Source: Streptantibioticus ferralitis
GTDB taxonomy: Bacteria; Actinomycetota; Actinomycetes; Streptomycetales; Streptomycetaceae
Length of the DNA: 64,000 nucleotides
Reading direction: 5' to 3'
Assembly (NCBI RefSeq): GCF_029223525.1
Contig: NZ_JARHTQ010000006.1
Location: 124,001-188,000 of the forward strand
Position numbers and translations under genes: made by a program. The notes beneath the pieces were generated by a model. The model was given only the letters and a program-made list of their open reading frames with translations, was not told the origin of the DNA and made no database searches. This document shows positions 9,298 to 18,536 of this stretch, in pieces (the stretch's first letter is position 1; each line of letters opens with the position of its first letter).

Positions 9298-10260
9298 TCA
9301 GCCCTTGCGGGCCTTGACCTCGTCGGTCAGCTGCGGCACGACCTCGAAGAGGTCGCCGACGACGCCGTAGTCGACCAGCTCGAAGATCGGGGCCTCGGGG
9401 TCCTTGTTGATGGCCACGATGGTCTTCGAGGTCTGCATGCCCGCCCGGTGCTGGATCGCACCGGAGATGCCGGAGGCGATGTACAGCTGCGGCGAGACCG
9501 ACTTACCGGTCTGGCCGACCTGGTTGCTGTGCGGGTACCAGCCGGCGTCGACCGCGGCCCGGGAGGCACCGACGGCAGCGCCGAGCGAGTCCGCGAGGTC
9601 CTCGATGACCTTGAAGTTCTCGGCGCCGTTGACGCCACGGCCACCGGAGACCACGATCGCGGCCTCGGTCAGCTCGGGGCGGCCGGTGGACTCGCGCGGG
9701 GTACGCGAGACGACCTTGGTGCCGGTGGACTTCTCACCCACGGTCACCGCGAGCTGCTCGACGGTACCCGCGGCGGGGGCGGCCTCCGGGGCGGCCGAGT
9801 TCGGCTTGACCGTGATCACCGGAACGCCCTTGGTGACCCGGGACTTGGTGGTGAACGCGGCGGCGAACACCGACTGCGTGGCGACCGGACCCTCGTCGCC
9901 GCTCTCCAGGTCCACCGCGTCGGTGATGATGCCGGAGCCGAGGCGCACCGCGAGGCGGGCGGCGATCTCCTTGCCCTCGGCGGAGGACGGTACGAGGACG
10001 GCGACCGGCGAGACCGCGGCGACGGCCTGCTCCAGCGCGTCCACCTTCGGGGCCACCAGGTACTCGGCGAACTCCGGCAGATCGGCGGTCAGCACCTTGA
10101 CGGCGCCGTGCCCGGCCAGCGTGGCCTGGGCGGTGTCGGCACCGGGGCCGAGGTGGACGGCGACCGGCTCGCCGATCCGGCGGGCCAGGGTCAGCAGTTC
10201 GAGGGTCGGCTTGCGGACGGCACCGTCCACGTGGTCGACGTAGACGAGGACTTCACCCAT
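9298..10260 (-). CDS. etfA: Electron transfer flavoprotein alpha subunit
   Basis: The product has 320 residues. The N-terminal ETF domain begins [13 protein letters not shown]. The C-terminal FAD-binding domain is strongly conserved: [13 protein letters not shown] (about 205), [16 protein letters not shown] (about 255) and [16 protein letters not shown] (about 285). With EtfB it carries electrons from acyl-CoA and related dehydrogenases to the respiratory chain through ETF-quinone oxidoreductase. AGGAGAG lies 7 bases before the start. It follows etfB by 54 bases on the same strand, a standard etfBA operon. Confidence 0.97.
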   Translation of the reverse strand: MGEVLVYVDHVDGAVRKPTLELLTLARRIGEPVAVHLGPGADTAQATLAGHGAVKVLTADLPEFAEYLVAPKVDALEQAVAAVSPVAVLVPSSAEGKEIAARLAVRLGSGIITDAVDLESGDEGPVATQSVFAAAFTTKSRVTKGVPVITVKPNSAAPEAAPAAGTVEQLAVTVGEKSTGTKVVSRTPRESTGRPELTEAAIVVSGGRGVNGAENFKVIEDLADSLGAAVGASRAAVDAGWYPHSNQVGQTGKSVSPQLYIASGISGAIQHRAGMQTSKTIVAINKDPEAPIFELVDYGVVGDLFEVVPQLTDEVKARKG

Positions 10261-10314
10261 GGGATTGCTCTCCTGCGAATGTAAGAAGGGGCGTTGGGAA
10301 GGCGGCTCAGCGGC

Positions 10315-11100
10315 TCAGATGAACTTCTGCTCCGCGAGGAACGCGGCAAGCTGCTTGCCGCCCTCGCCCTCGTCCGTGACGATCGTGCCCGCGGTGCGGG
10401 CCGGGCGCTCGGCCGCGCTGTCGACCTTGGTCCAGGCACCGGCGAGGCCGACCTCGTCCTCCTCGATGCCCAGGTCCGACAGGTCGAGCGACTCAACCTT
10501 CTTCTTCTTGGCGGCCATGATGCCCTTGAACGACGGGTAGCGGGCCTCGCCCGACTGGTCGGTCACGGACACGACGGCCGGCAGCTGGGCCTCGAGCTGC
10601 TCGCTGGCGGCGTCGCCGTCGCGGCGGCCGGTCACCTTGCCGTCCTCGACCTTGACCTCGGACAGCAGCGTGACCTGCGGGACGCCGAGCCGCTCCGCGA
10701 GCATCGCCGGGAGCACACCCATGGTGCCGTCGGTGGAGGCCATGCCGCACACCACCAGGTCGTACCCGGTGTGCTCGATGGCCTTGGCCAGCACCAGGGA
10801 GGTGCCCAGCGCGTCGGTGCCGTGCAGGGCGTCGTCCTCGACATGCACGGCCTGGTCCGCGCCCATGGACAGCGCCTTGCGCAGGGCGTCCTTGGCGTCC
10901 TCGGGGCCGACGGTCAGCACGGTGATCTCGGCGTCGTCGGCTTCCTCGGCGATCTGCAGCGCCTGCTCGACCGCGTACTCGTCAAGCTCCGACAGCAGGC
11001 CGTCCACGGCGTCGCGGTCAGTGGTCAGGTCCTCGGCGAAGTGACGGTCGCCCGTGGCGTCGGGCACGTACTTCACAGCGACTACGATCCTCAAGCTCAC
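10315..11100 (-). CDS. etfB: Electron transfer flavoprotein beta subunit
   Basis: The product has 261 residues, starting at GTG 11100 (MSLRIVVAVKYVPD), which matches the family start and has AGGAG about 8 bases upstream; the open frame further upstream has no homology. Conserved features are the AMP-binding segment VCGMASTDGTMG and the ETF-beta signature near the C-terminus, including the lysine-rich loop KGIMAAKKKKVESL that recognises partner dehydrogenases. It works as a heterodimer with EtfA. A TACT-N4-AGTA palindrome lies about 157 bases upstream and may control the operon. Confidence 0.97.
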   Translation of the reverse strand: MSLRIVVAVKYVPDATGDRHFAEDLTTDRDAVDGLLSELDEYAVEQALQIAEEADDAEITVLTVGPEDAKDALRKALSMGADQAVHVEDDALHGTDALGTSLVLAKAIEHTGYDLVVCGMASTDGTMGVLPAMLAERLGVPQVTLLSEVKVEDGKVTGRRDGDAASEQLEAQLPAVVSVTDQSGEARYPSFKGIMAAKKKKVESLDLSDLGIEEDEVGLAGAWTKVDSAAERPARTAGTIVTDEGEGGKQLAAFLAEQKFI

Positions 11101-11256
11101 GCCTGCTCTCCTACTGCATCGGTTCGGCGGTCCGGGCCGCGACACCAGCGACCGGCGTCGTGGGCCGTAGAACCCAGTAACTGCCCTGTGAAGGCAGCAT
11201 AGGCGCCTTCGGCGGCGGCTTTCGGCCGGGACTCCAAGGCGCTCCAACCGAAATAT

Positions 11257-11268
11257 TACTCGCCAGTA
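11257..11268. promoter_or_regulatory. Putative TetR-type operator TACTCGCCAGTA upstream of etfBA
   Basis: The inverted half-sites TACT and AGTA are separated by 4 bases, within a locally AT-richer stretch (AAATATTACT). TetR-type fatty-acid regulators of actinobacteria bind sites of this general form, but which protein binds here is not known. Confidence 0.4.
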
Positions 11269-11348
11269 CACTCGGCTGTTTCCCGGTTCGCAAGGCTGTC
11301 GAACTGTGACCTTGCCGACGCCCGCCCGACGGTCCGAGCAGGGACGAT

Positions 11349-11852
11349 TCAGTGGCGCAGCGCGTTGTAGCGGCCCTGGTGGTACAGCAGCGGGCGGCCC
11401 GGGCCATGGGGGTCGCCTGCCACGGCCTCCGCCACGACTATCCGGTGGTCACCGGCTGGAACGCGGGCCACCACCCGGCACACCAGCCACGCGGAAACGC
11501 CGTCGAGCAGCGGCACGCCGTGCGGTCCGGTGCGCCAGTCGGTGGGCGGCCCGAAGCGGTCAGCGCCGCTGCGGGCGAACGTCGCGGCCAACTCCTCCTG
11601 ATGTTCGCCCAGGACATGGACGCCGACGTGCTTGGCGGTGGACAGCGTCGGCCAGCTGGACGAGCGGAGGCTGATGCCGAAGGAGAGCAGCGGCGGTTCC
11701 GCGGCCACGGAGGTCAGCGAGGTGGCGGTGAAGCCGACCGGGCGCGCACCGGCCGCCGTGATCACCGCGACCCCGGCGGCGTGCCGACGGAAGACCGAGC
11801 GGAAGACATCGGTCGCGGGGGCGGCGGAGCCGAGGTCGGTCGAAGCGGTCAT
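11349..11852 (-). CDS. Flavin reductase family protein
   Basis: The product has 167 residues, starting at ATG 11852 with AAGGACA 6 bases upstream (an in-frame ATG at 11921 is less well supported). It has the split beta-barrel flavin reductase domain: FRRHAAGVAVITA, then GFTATSLTSVAAEPPLLSFG (FMN-binding and substrate segment), then the conserved GDHRIVVAEAVAG near the end. These NAD(P)H:flavin oxidoreductases deliver reduced FMN/FAD to two-component monooxygenases. No monooxygenase partner is adjacent, so the partner must be encoded elsewhere. Confidence 0.88.
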   Translation of the reverse strand: MTASTDLGSAAPATDVFRSVFRRHAAGVAVITAAGARPVGFTATSLTSVAAEPPLLSFGISLRSSSWPTLSTAKHVGVHVLGEHQEELAATFARSGADRFGPPTDWRTGPHGVPLLDGVSAWLVCRVVARVPAGDHRIVVAEAVAGDPHGPGRPLLYHQGRYNALRH

Positions 11853-12078
11853 GGAGTTGTCCTTCTGCCGCGGTCGAGCCGGAACTGAACGGGGATCAGA
11901 GGTGTTCAACGGCTCGGACAACGGCCACTCGTGTGCCGACCGAAGTCGACATCGGCTCGCTCATACAGAAGGACGTCCATCGACATAACGTCAGGCTGAC
12001 GATTCAGAGCGCACCCCGTCAAGGGCGGCCTGACATATGGGATGTGGATCACGGGAAGCGCTGGCGGCGCCGGTCGGC

Positions 12079-12411
12079 TCATGCGTCCACCGCCGTGCCG
12101 AGCGCCGCGATGACGTCCGCCTTGCGCGGCTGTCCCACGGCGCGCCGGGCGACGGCGCCGTGCGCGTCGAGTACCAGTACCGTCGGCGTCCTCACCACCG
12201 CCAGCCTGCGCACCAGGTCGAGGTGGGCTTCGGCGTCGATCTCCACATGCGCCACCCCGCCGACCATCGCGGCGACTTCGGACAGTGTGCGACGGGTGGC
12301 CCGGCAGGGTGCGCAGAAGGCACTGGAGAACTGCAGCAGCGTGGCCCGCGCGCCTAGCGGTTCACCGATCTCGGCCGCCGTCAGCCGCTGCGCGCCGTCC
12401 TTCTCCCGCAT
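12079..12411 (-). CDS. Thioredoxin-fold protein with CAPC active site
   Basis: The product has 110 residues from ATG 12411, chosen because GGAAGGA lies 5 bases upstream; an in-frame ATG at 12453 would add 14 residues (GLLHHWRDGR). The redox motif is SSAFCAPCRATRR and the cis-proline loop is VVRTPTVLVLD. From memory, relatives in Streptomyces begin with a transmembrane anchor before this point; here the upstream sequence is not hydrophobic, so the protein looks soluble. The role is thiol-disulfide exchange. Confidence 0.82.
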   Translation of the reverse strand: MREKDGAQRLTAAEIGEPLGARATLLQFSSAFCAPCRATRRTLSEVAAMVGGVAHVEIDAEAHLDLVRRLAVVRTPTVLVLDAHGAVARRAVGQPRKADVIAALGTAVDA

Positions 12412-12709
12412 CCGCGTCCTTCCGTCCCGCCAGTGGTGGAGCAGTCCTGCCATCCTCGCCTCTGGACGGGTGCAGCGCTCACCAGACCGCGATGATTCCC
12501 GGGCAGCGGCTGATGCCCGAAAAGAGGGGTTTAATGGGCGAGATGGGCTAGATGAGCGCGTGGCACGAGCGTCGTCGCGCGTTCACGTGAGAAGAATCTC
12601 CCCCGATCACGGGCACTTCGGATGACAGGCCACGCGTTGACGGGGCACCATCCTGCGACGGCCCGAACCTACGGCCGCGTAACTGCCGACCCAAGAGGTG
12701 TCCCCCGAC

Positions 12710-13438
12710 GTGGCTGAACTCGTCTACCCGCCGGTCATCGGCTTCGCCCGCACCATGTTCAAGGTGCAGGGTCTGCGCTTCGACATCGCGGGCACCGAGC
12801 ATGTGCCGCAGCGCGGCGGTGCGGTGCTGGTCAGCAACCACATCAGCTATCTGGACTTCGTCTTCTGCGGTCTGGCCGCCCGTCCGGCGAAGCGCCTGGT
12901 GCGCTTCATGGCCAAGGAATCGGTGTTCCGGCACAAGGTGTCCGGGCCGCTGATGCGGGCGATGAAGCACATCCCGGTCGACCGGGAGCGGGGGGTGAAC
13001 GCATACGAGAACGCGCTGCGCGCGCTGCGCTCCGGCGAGATCATCGGGGTCTTCCCGGAGGCGACGATCTCCCGGTCGTTCACGCTCAAGAACTTCAAGT
13101 CCGGCGCCGCGCGGCTGGCCCAGGAGGCCGGTGTTCCGCTGCTGCCGATGGCACTGTGGGGCACCCAGCGGATGTGGACCAAGGGCCGCCCGCGGCAGCT
13201 CGGCAGGCACCGCTTCCCGATCATCATGCAGGTCGGCGCGCCGCTGGCCGCGGCGCCCGGGGAGAACGCCGACTCGCTGACCGAGCGGCTGCGCGGCCGC
13301 GTCCAGGAGCTGCTGGAGGCGGCGCAGCAGGCGTACCCGGTCCGCCCGAAGGACGCGCAGGGCGCCTGGTGGCTCCCGGCGCACCTCGGCGGCGGCGCCC
13401 CCACCGCCGAGGAGGCCGCGGCGATGAACCGGGCGTAG
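12710..13438 (+). CDS. 1-acyl-sn-glycerol-3-phosphate acyltransferase (PlsC type)
   Basis: The product has 242 residues from GTG 12710, with AGAGG about 9-10 bases upstream (GTG 12698 overlaps that site and is less likely). The four acyltransferase blocks are present: NHISYLD (catalytic H-X4-D, about residue 47), AKESVF/HIPVDRERG (block II), FPEATISRS (block III, about 113) and GVPLLPMALWG (block IV). It transfers an acyl chain to lysophosphatidate or a related acceptor at the membrane in phospholipid synthesis. It is monocistronic and converges with the B3/B4 gene. Confidence 0.9.
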   Translation: MAELVYPPVIGFARTMFKVQGLRFDIAGTEHVPQRGGAVLVSNHISYLDFVFCGLAARPAKRLVRFMAKESVFRHKVSGPLMRAMKHIPVDRERGVNAYENALRALRSGEIIGVFPEATISRSFTLKNFKSGAARLAQEAGVPLLPMALWGTQRMWTKGRPRQLGRHRFPIIMQVGAPLAAAPGENADSLTERLRGRVQELLEAAQQAYPVRPKDAQGAWWLPAHLGGGAPTAEEAAAMNRA

Positions 13439-13475
13439 TGCGGGGATCCCCGCTCGCCGCCCCGCGGCGACCGCG

Positions 13476-14180
13476 CTACGCGGGGGCGCGTACCGTCACC
13501 TCGGCGCCGGGGCTCAGCCTCTCTACGAGGTCGGCGAGTTCATTCGCGGCGGCGGTCAACTCAGCGAGCGGCATGGGGTCGAGCCGTTCCAGTAGGAAGA
13601 CGGCGGAGCCGGACTCCTCGGTGAGCCGGGTCCGTACGCCCTGCCGCCAGTTCCACCGACGGCAGGTGACCCCGGCGTCGTCCCGCCACACCACCTCGCC
13701 GGGCTCCGGCTGCTCGATGGCCGGCTCGCCACCGGCGGCGGTCTCGAACGGCTCGTCGCCGACGGCGCGCACCAGCCGCATACCGCCCTCGATGCGATCG
13801 GCGTCCTCACCGCCGACCGGCACCAGATAGGCCACGCTGATCGCGTTGTAGGCGTCGACCAGCAGGTTGATCCGCGGCAGTCCGCCGTCACCGAGCGCCC
13901 GCCGGGCAAGTGCCTCGGCGGAGTTGCGGGTACGGGAGGGCTTGGCCCCGAAGGCGGAGTACGCGGCGCGCCAGGCGGCGACGTGCTCGTCCTCGTGCGG
14001 GGCGCGCCCGGCGAGCCGGGCGGCCAGTCTCCGCTCGGCCTTGTCGAGGAGGGCGGAGCTGCGCTCGTCACTGGGCCCGTTCACCAGGCCGCGGGCCTCG
14101 ACGGCGAGGTGGGTGAAGCTGGGCGCGAGGGCGCGGACCTCATCGCTGACGGTGAGGGTGAGGGGCGGTGCTGTGGTCAT
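13476..14180 (-). CDS. B3/B4 tRNA-binding domain protein
   Basis: The product has 234 residues from ATG 14180. It consists almost only of the B3/B4 domain found in the beta subunit of phenylalanyl-tRNA synthetase, where it edits mischarged tRNA. Markers are AWRAAYSAFGAKPSRTR, NLLVDAYNAISVAYLVPVGGED and GEVVWRDDAGVTCRRWNWRQG. Free-standing members are common in actinobacteria; a trans-editing or tRNA-related function is inferred, not shown. It lies 70 bases downstream of the threonine aldolase gene on the same strand and may be co-transcribed. Confidence 0.85.
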   Translation of the reverse strand: MTTAPPLTLTVSDEVRALAPSFTHLAVEARGLVNGPSDERSSALLDKAERRLAARLAGRAPHEDEHVAAWRAAYSAFGAKPSRTRNSAEALARRALGDGGLPRINLLVDAYNAISVAYLVPVGGEDADRIEGGMRLVRAVGDEPFETAAGGEPAIEQPEPGEVVWRDDAGVTCRRWNWRQGVRTRLTEESGSAVFLLERLDPMPLAELTAAANELADLVERLSPGAEVTVRAPA

Positions 14181-14250
14181 GCTCTGACCGTAGCCGCCGC
14201 CCCCACCGTCGATCAATCGATTATCCGCGCATTGCATACTTATGCGGACG

Positions 14251-15351
14251 TTATCGCGCCGCCATCTCCTCCGCGACAGCGGCCGCGAAGGCGTCCACAT
14301 CGGCCTCGGTGGTGTCGAAGGCGCACATCCAGCGCACTTCGCCGGTCGCCTCGTTCCAGGTGTAGAAGCGGTAGCGCTTCCGCAGCCGCTCGGTGACCTC
14401 GCTGGGCAGCGTCGCGAAGACCGCGTTCGCCTGGACCGGCCGTACCACCGTCACACCGTCGATGCCGGAGACGGCCGCCGCGAGACGGGTCGCCATGGCG
14501 TTGGCGTGGCGAGCGTTGCGCAGCCACAGGTCTCCGGCGAGCAGCGCCTCGAACTGCACCGATACGAAGCGCATCTTGGACGCCAGCTGCATGGAGAGCT
14601 TGCGCAGGTACTTCATCGTCATCGTCGGCACCCGGTCCGGGTCGAGCACGACGATGCACTCGCCGAACACCAGGCCGTTCTTGGTACCGCCGAAGGTGAC
14701 GATGTCCACGCCCGCGTCGGTGGTGAACTCCGCGAGCGGAACTCCCAGTGTGGCGGCGGCATTTGACAGCCGGGCGCCGTCGACGTGCACCACCATGCCG
14801 CGTTCGTGGGCCCGTTCGGCTATCGCCCGCATTTCGTCCGGCGTGTAGCAGGTGCCGAGTTCGGTGGTCTGGGCGATCGAGACGACCTGCGGCTGGGCGC
14901 GGTGCTCGTCATCGAAGCCCCATGCCTCGGTGTCGATCAGCTCGGGGGTGAGCTTGCCGTCCGGCGTGGCCACCGGCAGCAGCTTGAGCCCGCCGATGCG
15001 TTCCGGCGCGCCGCATTCGTCCACGTTGATGTGGGCGGTGGCGGCGCAGATCACCGCGCCCCAGCGCTTGGTGACCGCCTGCAGGGCGGTGACGTTGGCG
15101 CCGGTGCCGTTGAAGACCGGGAACGCTTCGGCGCGCGGGCCGAAGTGCCGGCGGAACAGCTGCTGCAGATGGGCGGTGTACTGGTCCTCGCCGTAGGCGA
15201 TCTGGTGACCGCCGTTGGCCAGGGCGAGCGCGGCCAGCACCTCCGGGTGCGCGCCCGCGTAGTTGTCGCTGGCGAAGCCGCGCGCGTCCGGGTCGTGGCG
15301 CCGGACGGCGTCGGTGGTGTGCTGCTCTGTCACGGTTGGGGCGTCAGCCAC
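14251..15351 (-). CDS. Low-specificity threonine aldolase-like PLP enzyme
   Basis: The product has 366 residues of the beta-eliminating lyase/threonine aldolase family (fold type I PLP). Evidence: GFASDNYAGAHP at the start of the domain, NGTGANVTAL (PLP ring stacking region), VHVDGARLSNAAA (Asp to the PLP nitrogen), and the Schiff-base lysine in FGGTKNGLVFGE (about residue 227). It would cleave threonine or other beta-hydroxy amino acids to glycine and an aldehyde. The GTG start overlaps the end of the SDR gene by 22 bases, so the two are translationally coupled. Confidence 0.9.
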   Translation of the reverse strand: MADAPTVTEQHTTDAVRRHDPDARGFASDNYAGAHPEVLAALALANGGHQIAYGEDQYTAHLQQLFRRHFGPRAEAFPVFNGTGANVTALQAVTKRWGAVICAATAHINVDECGAPERIGGLKLLPVATPDGKLTPELIDTEAWGFDDEHRAQPQVVSIAQTTELGTCYTPDEMRAIAERAHERGMVVHVDGARLSNAAATLGVPLAEFTTDAGVDIVTFGGTKNGLVFGECIVVLDPDRVPTMTMKYLRKLSMQLASKMRFVSVQFEALLAGDLWLRNARHANAMATRLAAAVSGIDGVTVVRPVQANAVFATLPSEVTERLRKRYRFYTWNEATGEVRWMCAFDTTEADVDAFAAAVAEEMAAR

Positions 15352-16088
15352 AGGCGGGTTCCGTTCACTTCTTCCGTGGGCCGGGCCCAGACACCGGCGA
15401 TGGCCTCGGCCAGTTCGCTGACGTCGGTGAATCCGGCGAATTTCGCGTTGGGCTTCTGCGCGCGCATCTCATCGTGCACCAGGGCCTTGATCACGATGAT
15501 CGCAGCCGCGGCGGCCGGACCGCTGTCGCCCCCCGCCTTCCGGAAGGAGTCGGCGAGGGCGAGCGTCCACGCCTCGGAGGCGGCCTTGGCGGCCGCGTAG
15601 GCGGCGTTGCCCGCGGTGGGCTTGGTCGCACCCGACTGGCTGATCAGCACATAGCGACCGGTGGGGCTGCGCAGCAGTGCGTCGTGGAAGGCGAGCGAGG
15701 TGTGCTGGACGGTACGGATCAGCAGGTCGTTCAGGACCGTCCAGTCGTTGAGGTCGGTCTCCGGGAAGGTCGCGGAGCCGCGCCAGCCGCCCACCAGGTG
15801 GACCAGGCCGTCGACCCTGCCGAACTGCTTCTCGGTACGGTCCGCCCACTCGCGGGCGGCAGCCGGGTCGAGCAGATCGACGACCTCACCGGTGACGAAG
15901 GCGCCGCCCGCGGCGTAGCGGGCCGCGTCGACCGACTCCGCCAGCCGCTCGGGGTTGGCGTCCGCGGCCACCACCTGGGCACCGCTCTCCGCGAGGTGCC
16001 GCAGCGTCGCCTTGCCCGCCGGGCCGCCCGCTCCGGCCACCGCGATCACCGCACCGCTCAGCGGACCGTTGTTGTTGCGTTCTGCCAT
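15330..16088 (-). CDS. SDR-family oxidoreductase
   Basis: The product has 252 residues from ATG 16088, which has AAGGAGG 8 bases upstream; the alternative ATG at 16121 overlaps the stop of the preceding gene and would add 11 residues. The nucleotide-binding motif is a glycine-rich VAGAGGPAGKA (variant of TGxxxGxG), followed by VHLVGGW instead of NNAG, and a YAAAKAASEAW catalytic Tyr-Lys pair. The NNAG replacement is characteristic of a divergent actinobacterial SDR group. Substrate unknown. It is the middle gene of the DUF6421-SDR-threonine aldolase operon. Confidence 0.88.
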   Translation of the reverse strand: MAERNNNGPLSGAVIAVAGAGGPAGKATLRHLAESGAQVVAADANPERLAESVDAARYAAGGAFVTGEVVDLLDPAAAREWADRTEKQFGRVDGLVHLVGGWRGSATFPETDLNDWTVLNDLLIRTVQHTSLAFHDALLRSPTGRYVLISQSGATKPTAGNAAYAAAKAASEAWTLALADSFRKAGGDSGPAAAAAIIVIKALVHDEMRAQKPNAKFAGFTDVSELAEAIAGVWARPTEEVNGTRLWLTPQP

Positions 16089-16117
16089 CGCCTTCGCCTC
16101 CTTGGCCGCCACGTGCG

Positions 16118-17503
16118 TCATGCGGCTACCCGAACCGCGCTGTCCGCCGTGATCCCCTTGGTCGAGGCGATCACATCACGCAGCTTCTTCGCCAGGGCCT
16201 CATAGAACATGCTGAGCGGAAATTCGTCCGGCAGCACGTCGTCCACGAGTTTGCGCGGCGGCTGTGTGAGGTCCAGGGCGTCCGGGCCCTTGGCCCAGCG
16301 CGATCCCGGGTGCGGCGCCAGATGGCTGGAGACGAGGCTGTACGCGGCGAACCAGTGCACGAGCTTGGGCCGGTCGATGCCGTCCCGGTAGAGCTTCTCG
16401 ATCTCGGCGCACAGGGCCTTGGTGACCTCGGTGGCACGCGACCAGTCGATGTGCAGGGTGTTGTCGATCCACCGGACCGCGTCGTGCTTGTGCAGGTAGG
16501 CGAAGAGCAGCTGGCCGCCGAGGCCGTCGTAGTTGCGCACCCGGTCGCCGGTGACCGGGAACCGGAAGAGGCGGTCGAAGAGGATCGCGTACTGGACGTA
16601 GCGGCCCTGCTCGTAGCCCTCGGCCTCCAGCTTCACGGCCTCCTTGAAGGCGGTCAGGTCGCAGCGCAGTTCTTCGAGCCCGTACATCCAGAACGGCGCG
16701 CGCTGCTTGATCATGAAGGGGTCGAAAGGCAGGTCGCCGTGGCTGTGCGTACGGTCGTGGATCATGTCCCACAGCACGAACGTCTGCTGGGCGAGCTCCT
16801 GGTCGTCGACCAGCCGGGCAGCGTCCTCGGGCAGCTCCAGGCCCAGTGTGCGCACCGCGGCGTCGGTGACCCGGCGGAACCGCGCGGCCTCGCGGTCACA
16901 GAAGATGCCACCCCAGGAGAACCGTTCCGGCACCTCGCGCACCGCGACCGTCTCAGGGAAGAGCACCGCCGAGTTGCTGTCGTAGCCGCTGGTGAAGTCC
17001 TGGAAGGTGATGGGCACGAACATGGGGTTGTCGTAGCGGGTGCGCTCCAGTTCGGCGAGCCACTCGGGCCATACGACGCGCAGCGCGACCGCTTCGAGGT
17101 TGCGGTTCGGGTTGCCGTTCTGCGTGTACATCGCGAAGACGACGAGGTGCTCCAGGCCGTCCCGCCGGTCGGCGGCGGGCTGGAAGGCCAGCAGCGAGTC
17201 AAGGAAGTCCGGGACGCCGAACCCGCTCTCGACCCACCGGCGCAGATCCGCCACCAGCGCCACGTGGTACGCCGCGTCGTGCGGCAGCAGCGGGGCCAGG
17301 TCCTCGACCGCCGCGATCACTCGCTCCACCTCGGCCTCCACCGCACCGCGAGCGGGCGCGCCCTCGGCTGAGAAGTCGATCGAACCGTCCTTCTCCTGCC
17401 AGGGCCGGACGGCCTCGACCGCCGCCTTCAGCACTGCCCACGACGGGTGCTTGACGACCCCGTCTGCACCACCTGTCGCCACCGACAGAAGATTTTCCCT
17501 CAT
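16118..17503 (-). CDS. DUF6421 family protein
   Basis: The product has 461 residues. It belongs to an actinobacterial family of unknown function (DUF6421) that accompanies the SDR and aldolase genes found here. Possible metal-ligand features are DMIHDRTHSHGDLPFDPF (about 250-267) and HKHDAVRWIDNTLHIDW. No signal peptide or membrane segment is seen, so it is probably cytoplasmic. The start has GGAGGAGGGG 3 bases upstream. An 11-bp inverted repeat just upstream lies in its leader region. Confidence 0.85.
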   Translation of the reverse strand: MRENLLSVATGGADGVVKHPSWAVLKAAVEAVRPWQEKDGSIDFSAEGAPARGAVEAEVERVIAAVEDLAPLLPHDAAYHVALVADLRRWVESGFGVPDFLDSLLAFQPAADRRDGLEHLVVFAMYTQNGNPNRNLEAVALRVVWPEWLAELERTRYDNPMFVPITFQDFTSGYDSNSAVLFPETVAVREVPERFSWGGIFCDREAARFRRVTDAAVRTLGLELPEDAARLVDDQELAQQTFVLWDMIHDRTHSHGDLPFDPFMIKQRAPFWMYGLEELRCDLTAFKEAVKLEAEGYEQGRYVQYAILFDRLFRFPVTGDRVRNYDGLGGQLLFAYLHKHDAVRWIDNTLHIDWSRATEVTKALCAEIEKLYRDGIDRPKLVHWFAAYSLVSSHLAPHPGSRWAKGPDALDLTQPPRKLVDDVLPDEFPLSMFYEALAKKLRDVIASTKGITADSAVRVAA

Positions 17504-17519
17504 GACCCCTCCTCCACAG

Positions 17520-17560
17520 AAGAACCTCGCGTTAAGACACCGTATCCATGCGAGGTTCTT
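17520..17560. promoter_or_regulatory. Inverted repeat AAGAACCTCGC / GCGAGGTTCTT in divergent promoter region
   Basis: Perfect 11-bp arms (17520-17530 and 17550-17560) flank a 19-base spacer, 17 bases upstream of the DUF6421 start. It could be an operator with half-sites three helical turns apart, or a leader hairpin in the DUF6421 mRNA. The remaining sequence to 17778 is AT-richer than its surroundings and should hold the promoters of both divergent genes. Confidence 0.5.
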
Positions 17561-17778
17561 TCACTCAAGAGGCTTCTCACACAATTATCCTGCCGCATCG
17601 CACCAAGACCGTCATTTTTCCTGTCAACCCCGGGTTCAACGGAAGTTTGTGTGGCACCTCATGGGGGTGGCCATCGGTACACGCGATGATCTTCTGGCGT
17701 TCGACGCACGGACATCGGGCGCCGCTAGGCTCGGCCCACGCAACCGCACGCCAAGCCGCACACAAGGGCAGAAGCACC

Positions 17779-18465
17779 GTGTCTTTCTTCACCATCGGCC
17801 ACCGCGGAGTCATGGGCGTCGAGCCGGAGAACACCCTGCGCTCGTTCGTCCGCGCCGACCGCGAGGGCCTGGACGGCATCGAACTCGACCTGCACCTGAG
17901 CAAGGACGGCGCGCTGGTCGTGATGCACGACGAGACGGTCGACCGGACCACCGACGGAAGTGGCGCGATCAAGGACTACACCCTCGCCGAACTGCGCGAG
18001 CTCGACGCCGGTCAGGGCGAGCGGGTGCCGGTGTTCGAGGAGGTGCTGGACGCGGTGCCGGACCGCCCGGTCCAGGCCGAGATCAAGGATGTGGCGGCCG
18101 CCCGGGTACTCGCCGAGGTGCTGCGCGAGCGCGCGCTGCTGGAGCGGGTCTCTGTGCTCTCCTTCCACGACGAGGCGCTCTGGGAGGTCCGGCAGCTGCT
18201 TCCGGAGGTGCGCACCGTGCTGGTCGCCGGACGCACCGGCACCGATTTCGTCTCCCGGGCACAGGCGGTGGGCGCCCGCCTGGTCAGCCTTGAGCTGAAC
18301 AAGCTCAGCCTTGATGTGGTCGAGCGATGCCACGCCGCGGACATCGAGGTGATGGCCTGGACCGTCAACACGCCACGCGATCTGGCGCTGGCCCGCGCCC
18401 TCGGCCTGGACGGCGCGGCCACCGACGTACCCGACATCAAGCGTGCGGTGGAGGCCGGCCACTAG
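17779..18465 (+). CDS. Glycerophosphodiester phosphodiesterase
   Basis: The product has 228 residues from GTG 17779. The GDPD TIM-barrel motifs are present: IGHRGVMGVEPENTL (catalytic HRG...PEN at the N-terminus), GIELDLHLSKDGALVVMHDE (metal-binding ExD and general-acid H), QAEIKD, and MAWTVNTP near the C-terminus. It hydrolyses glycerophosphodiesters to glycerol-3-phosphate and an alcohol. There is no signal peptide, so it is cytoplasmic. The upstream frame is open but lacks homology. Confidence 0.93.
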   Translation: MSFFTIGHRGVMGVEPENTLRSFVRADREGLDGIELDLHLSKDGALVVMHDETVDRTTDGSGAIKDYTLAELRELDAGQGERVPVFEEVLDAVPDRPVQAEIKDVAAARVLAEVLRERALLERVSVLSFHDEALWEVRQLLPEVRTVLVAGRTGTDFVSRAQAVGARLVSLELNKLSLDVVERCHAADIEVMAWTVNTPRDLALARALGLDGAATDVPDIKRAVEAGH

Positions 18466-18536
18466 CACCCTTCCTGCGGATCCACGGCCACACCACACCC
18501 GGCACGGGATCGGCGGAACAGGCCGCTGCGGCCTGG

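Noticed and set aside
9136-10284. Long open frame opposite etfA
   Set aside because: It is an antisense shadow of a highly conserved gene; the predicted protein is a Gly/Asp/Arg-rich repeat without domains.
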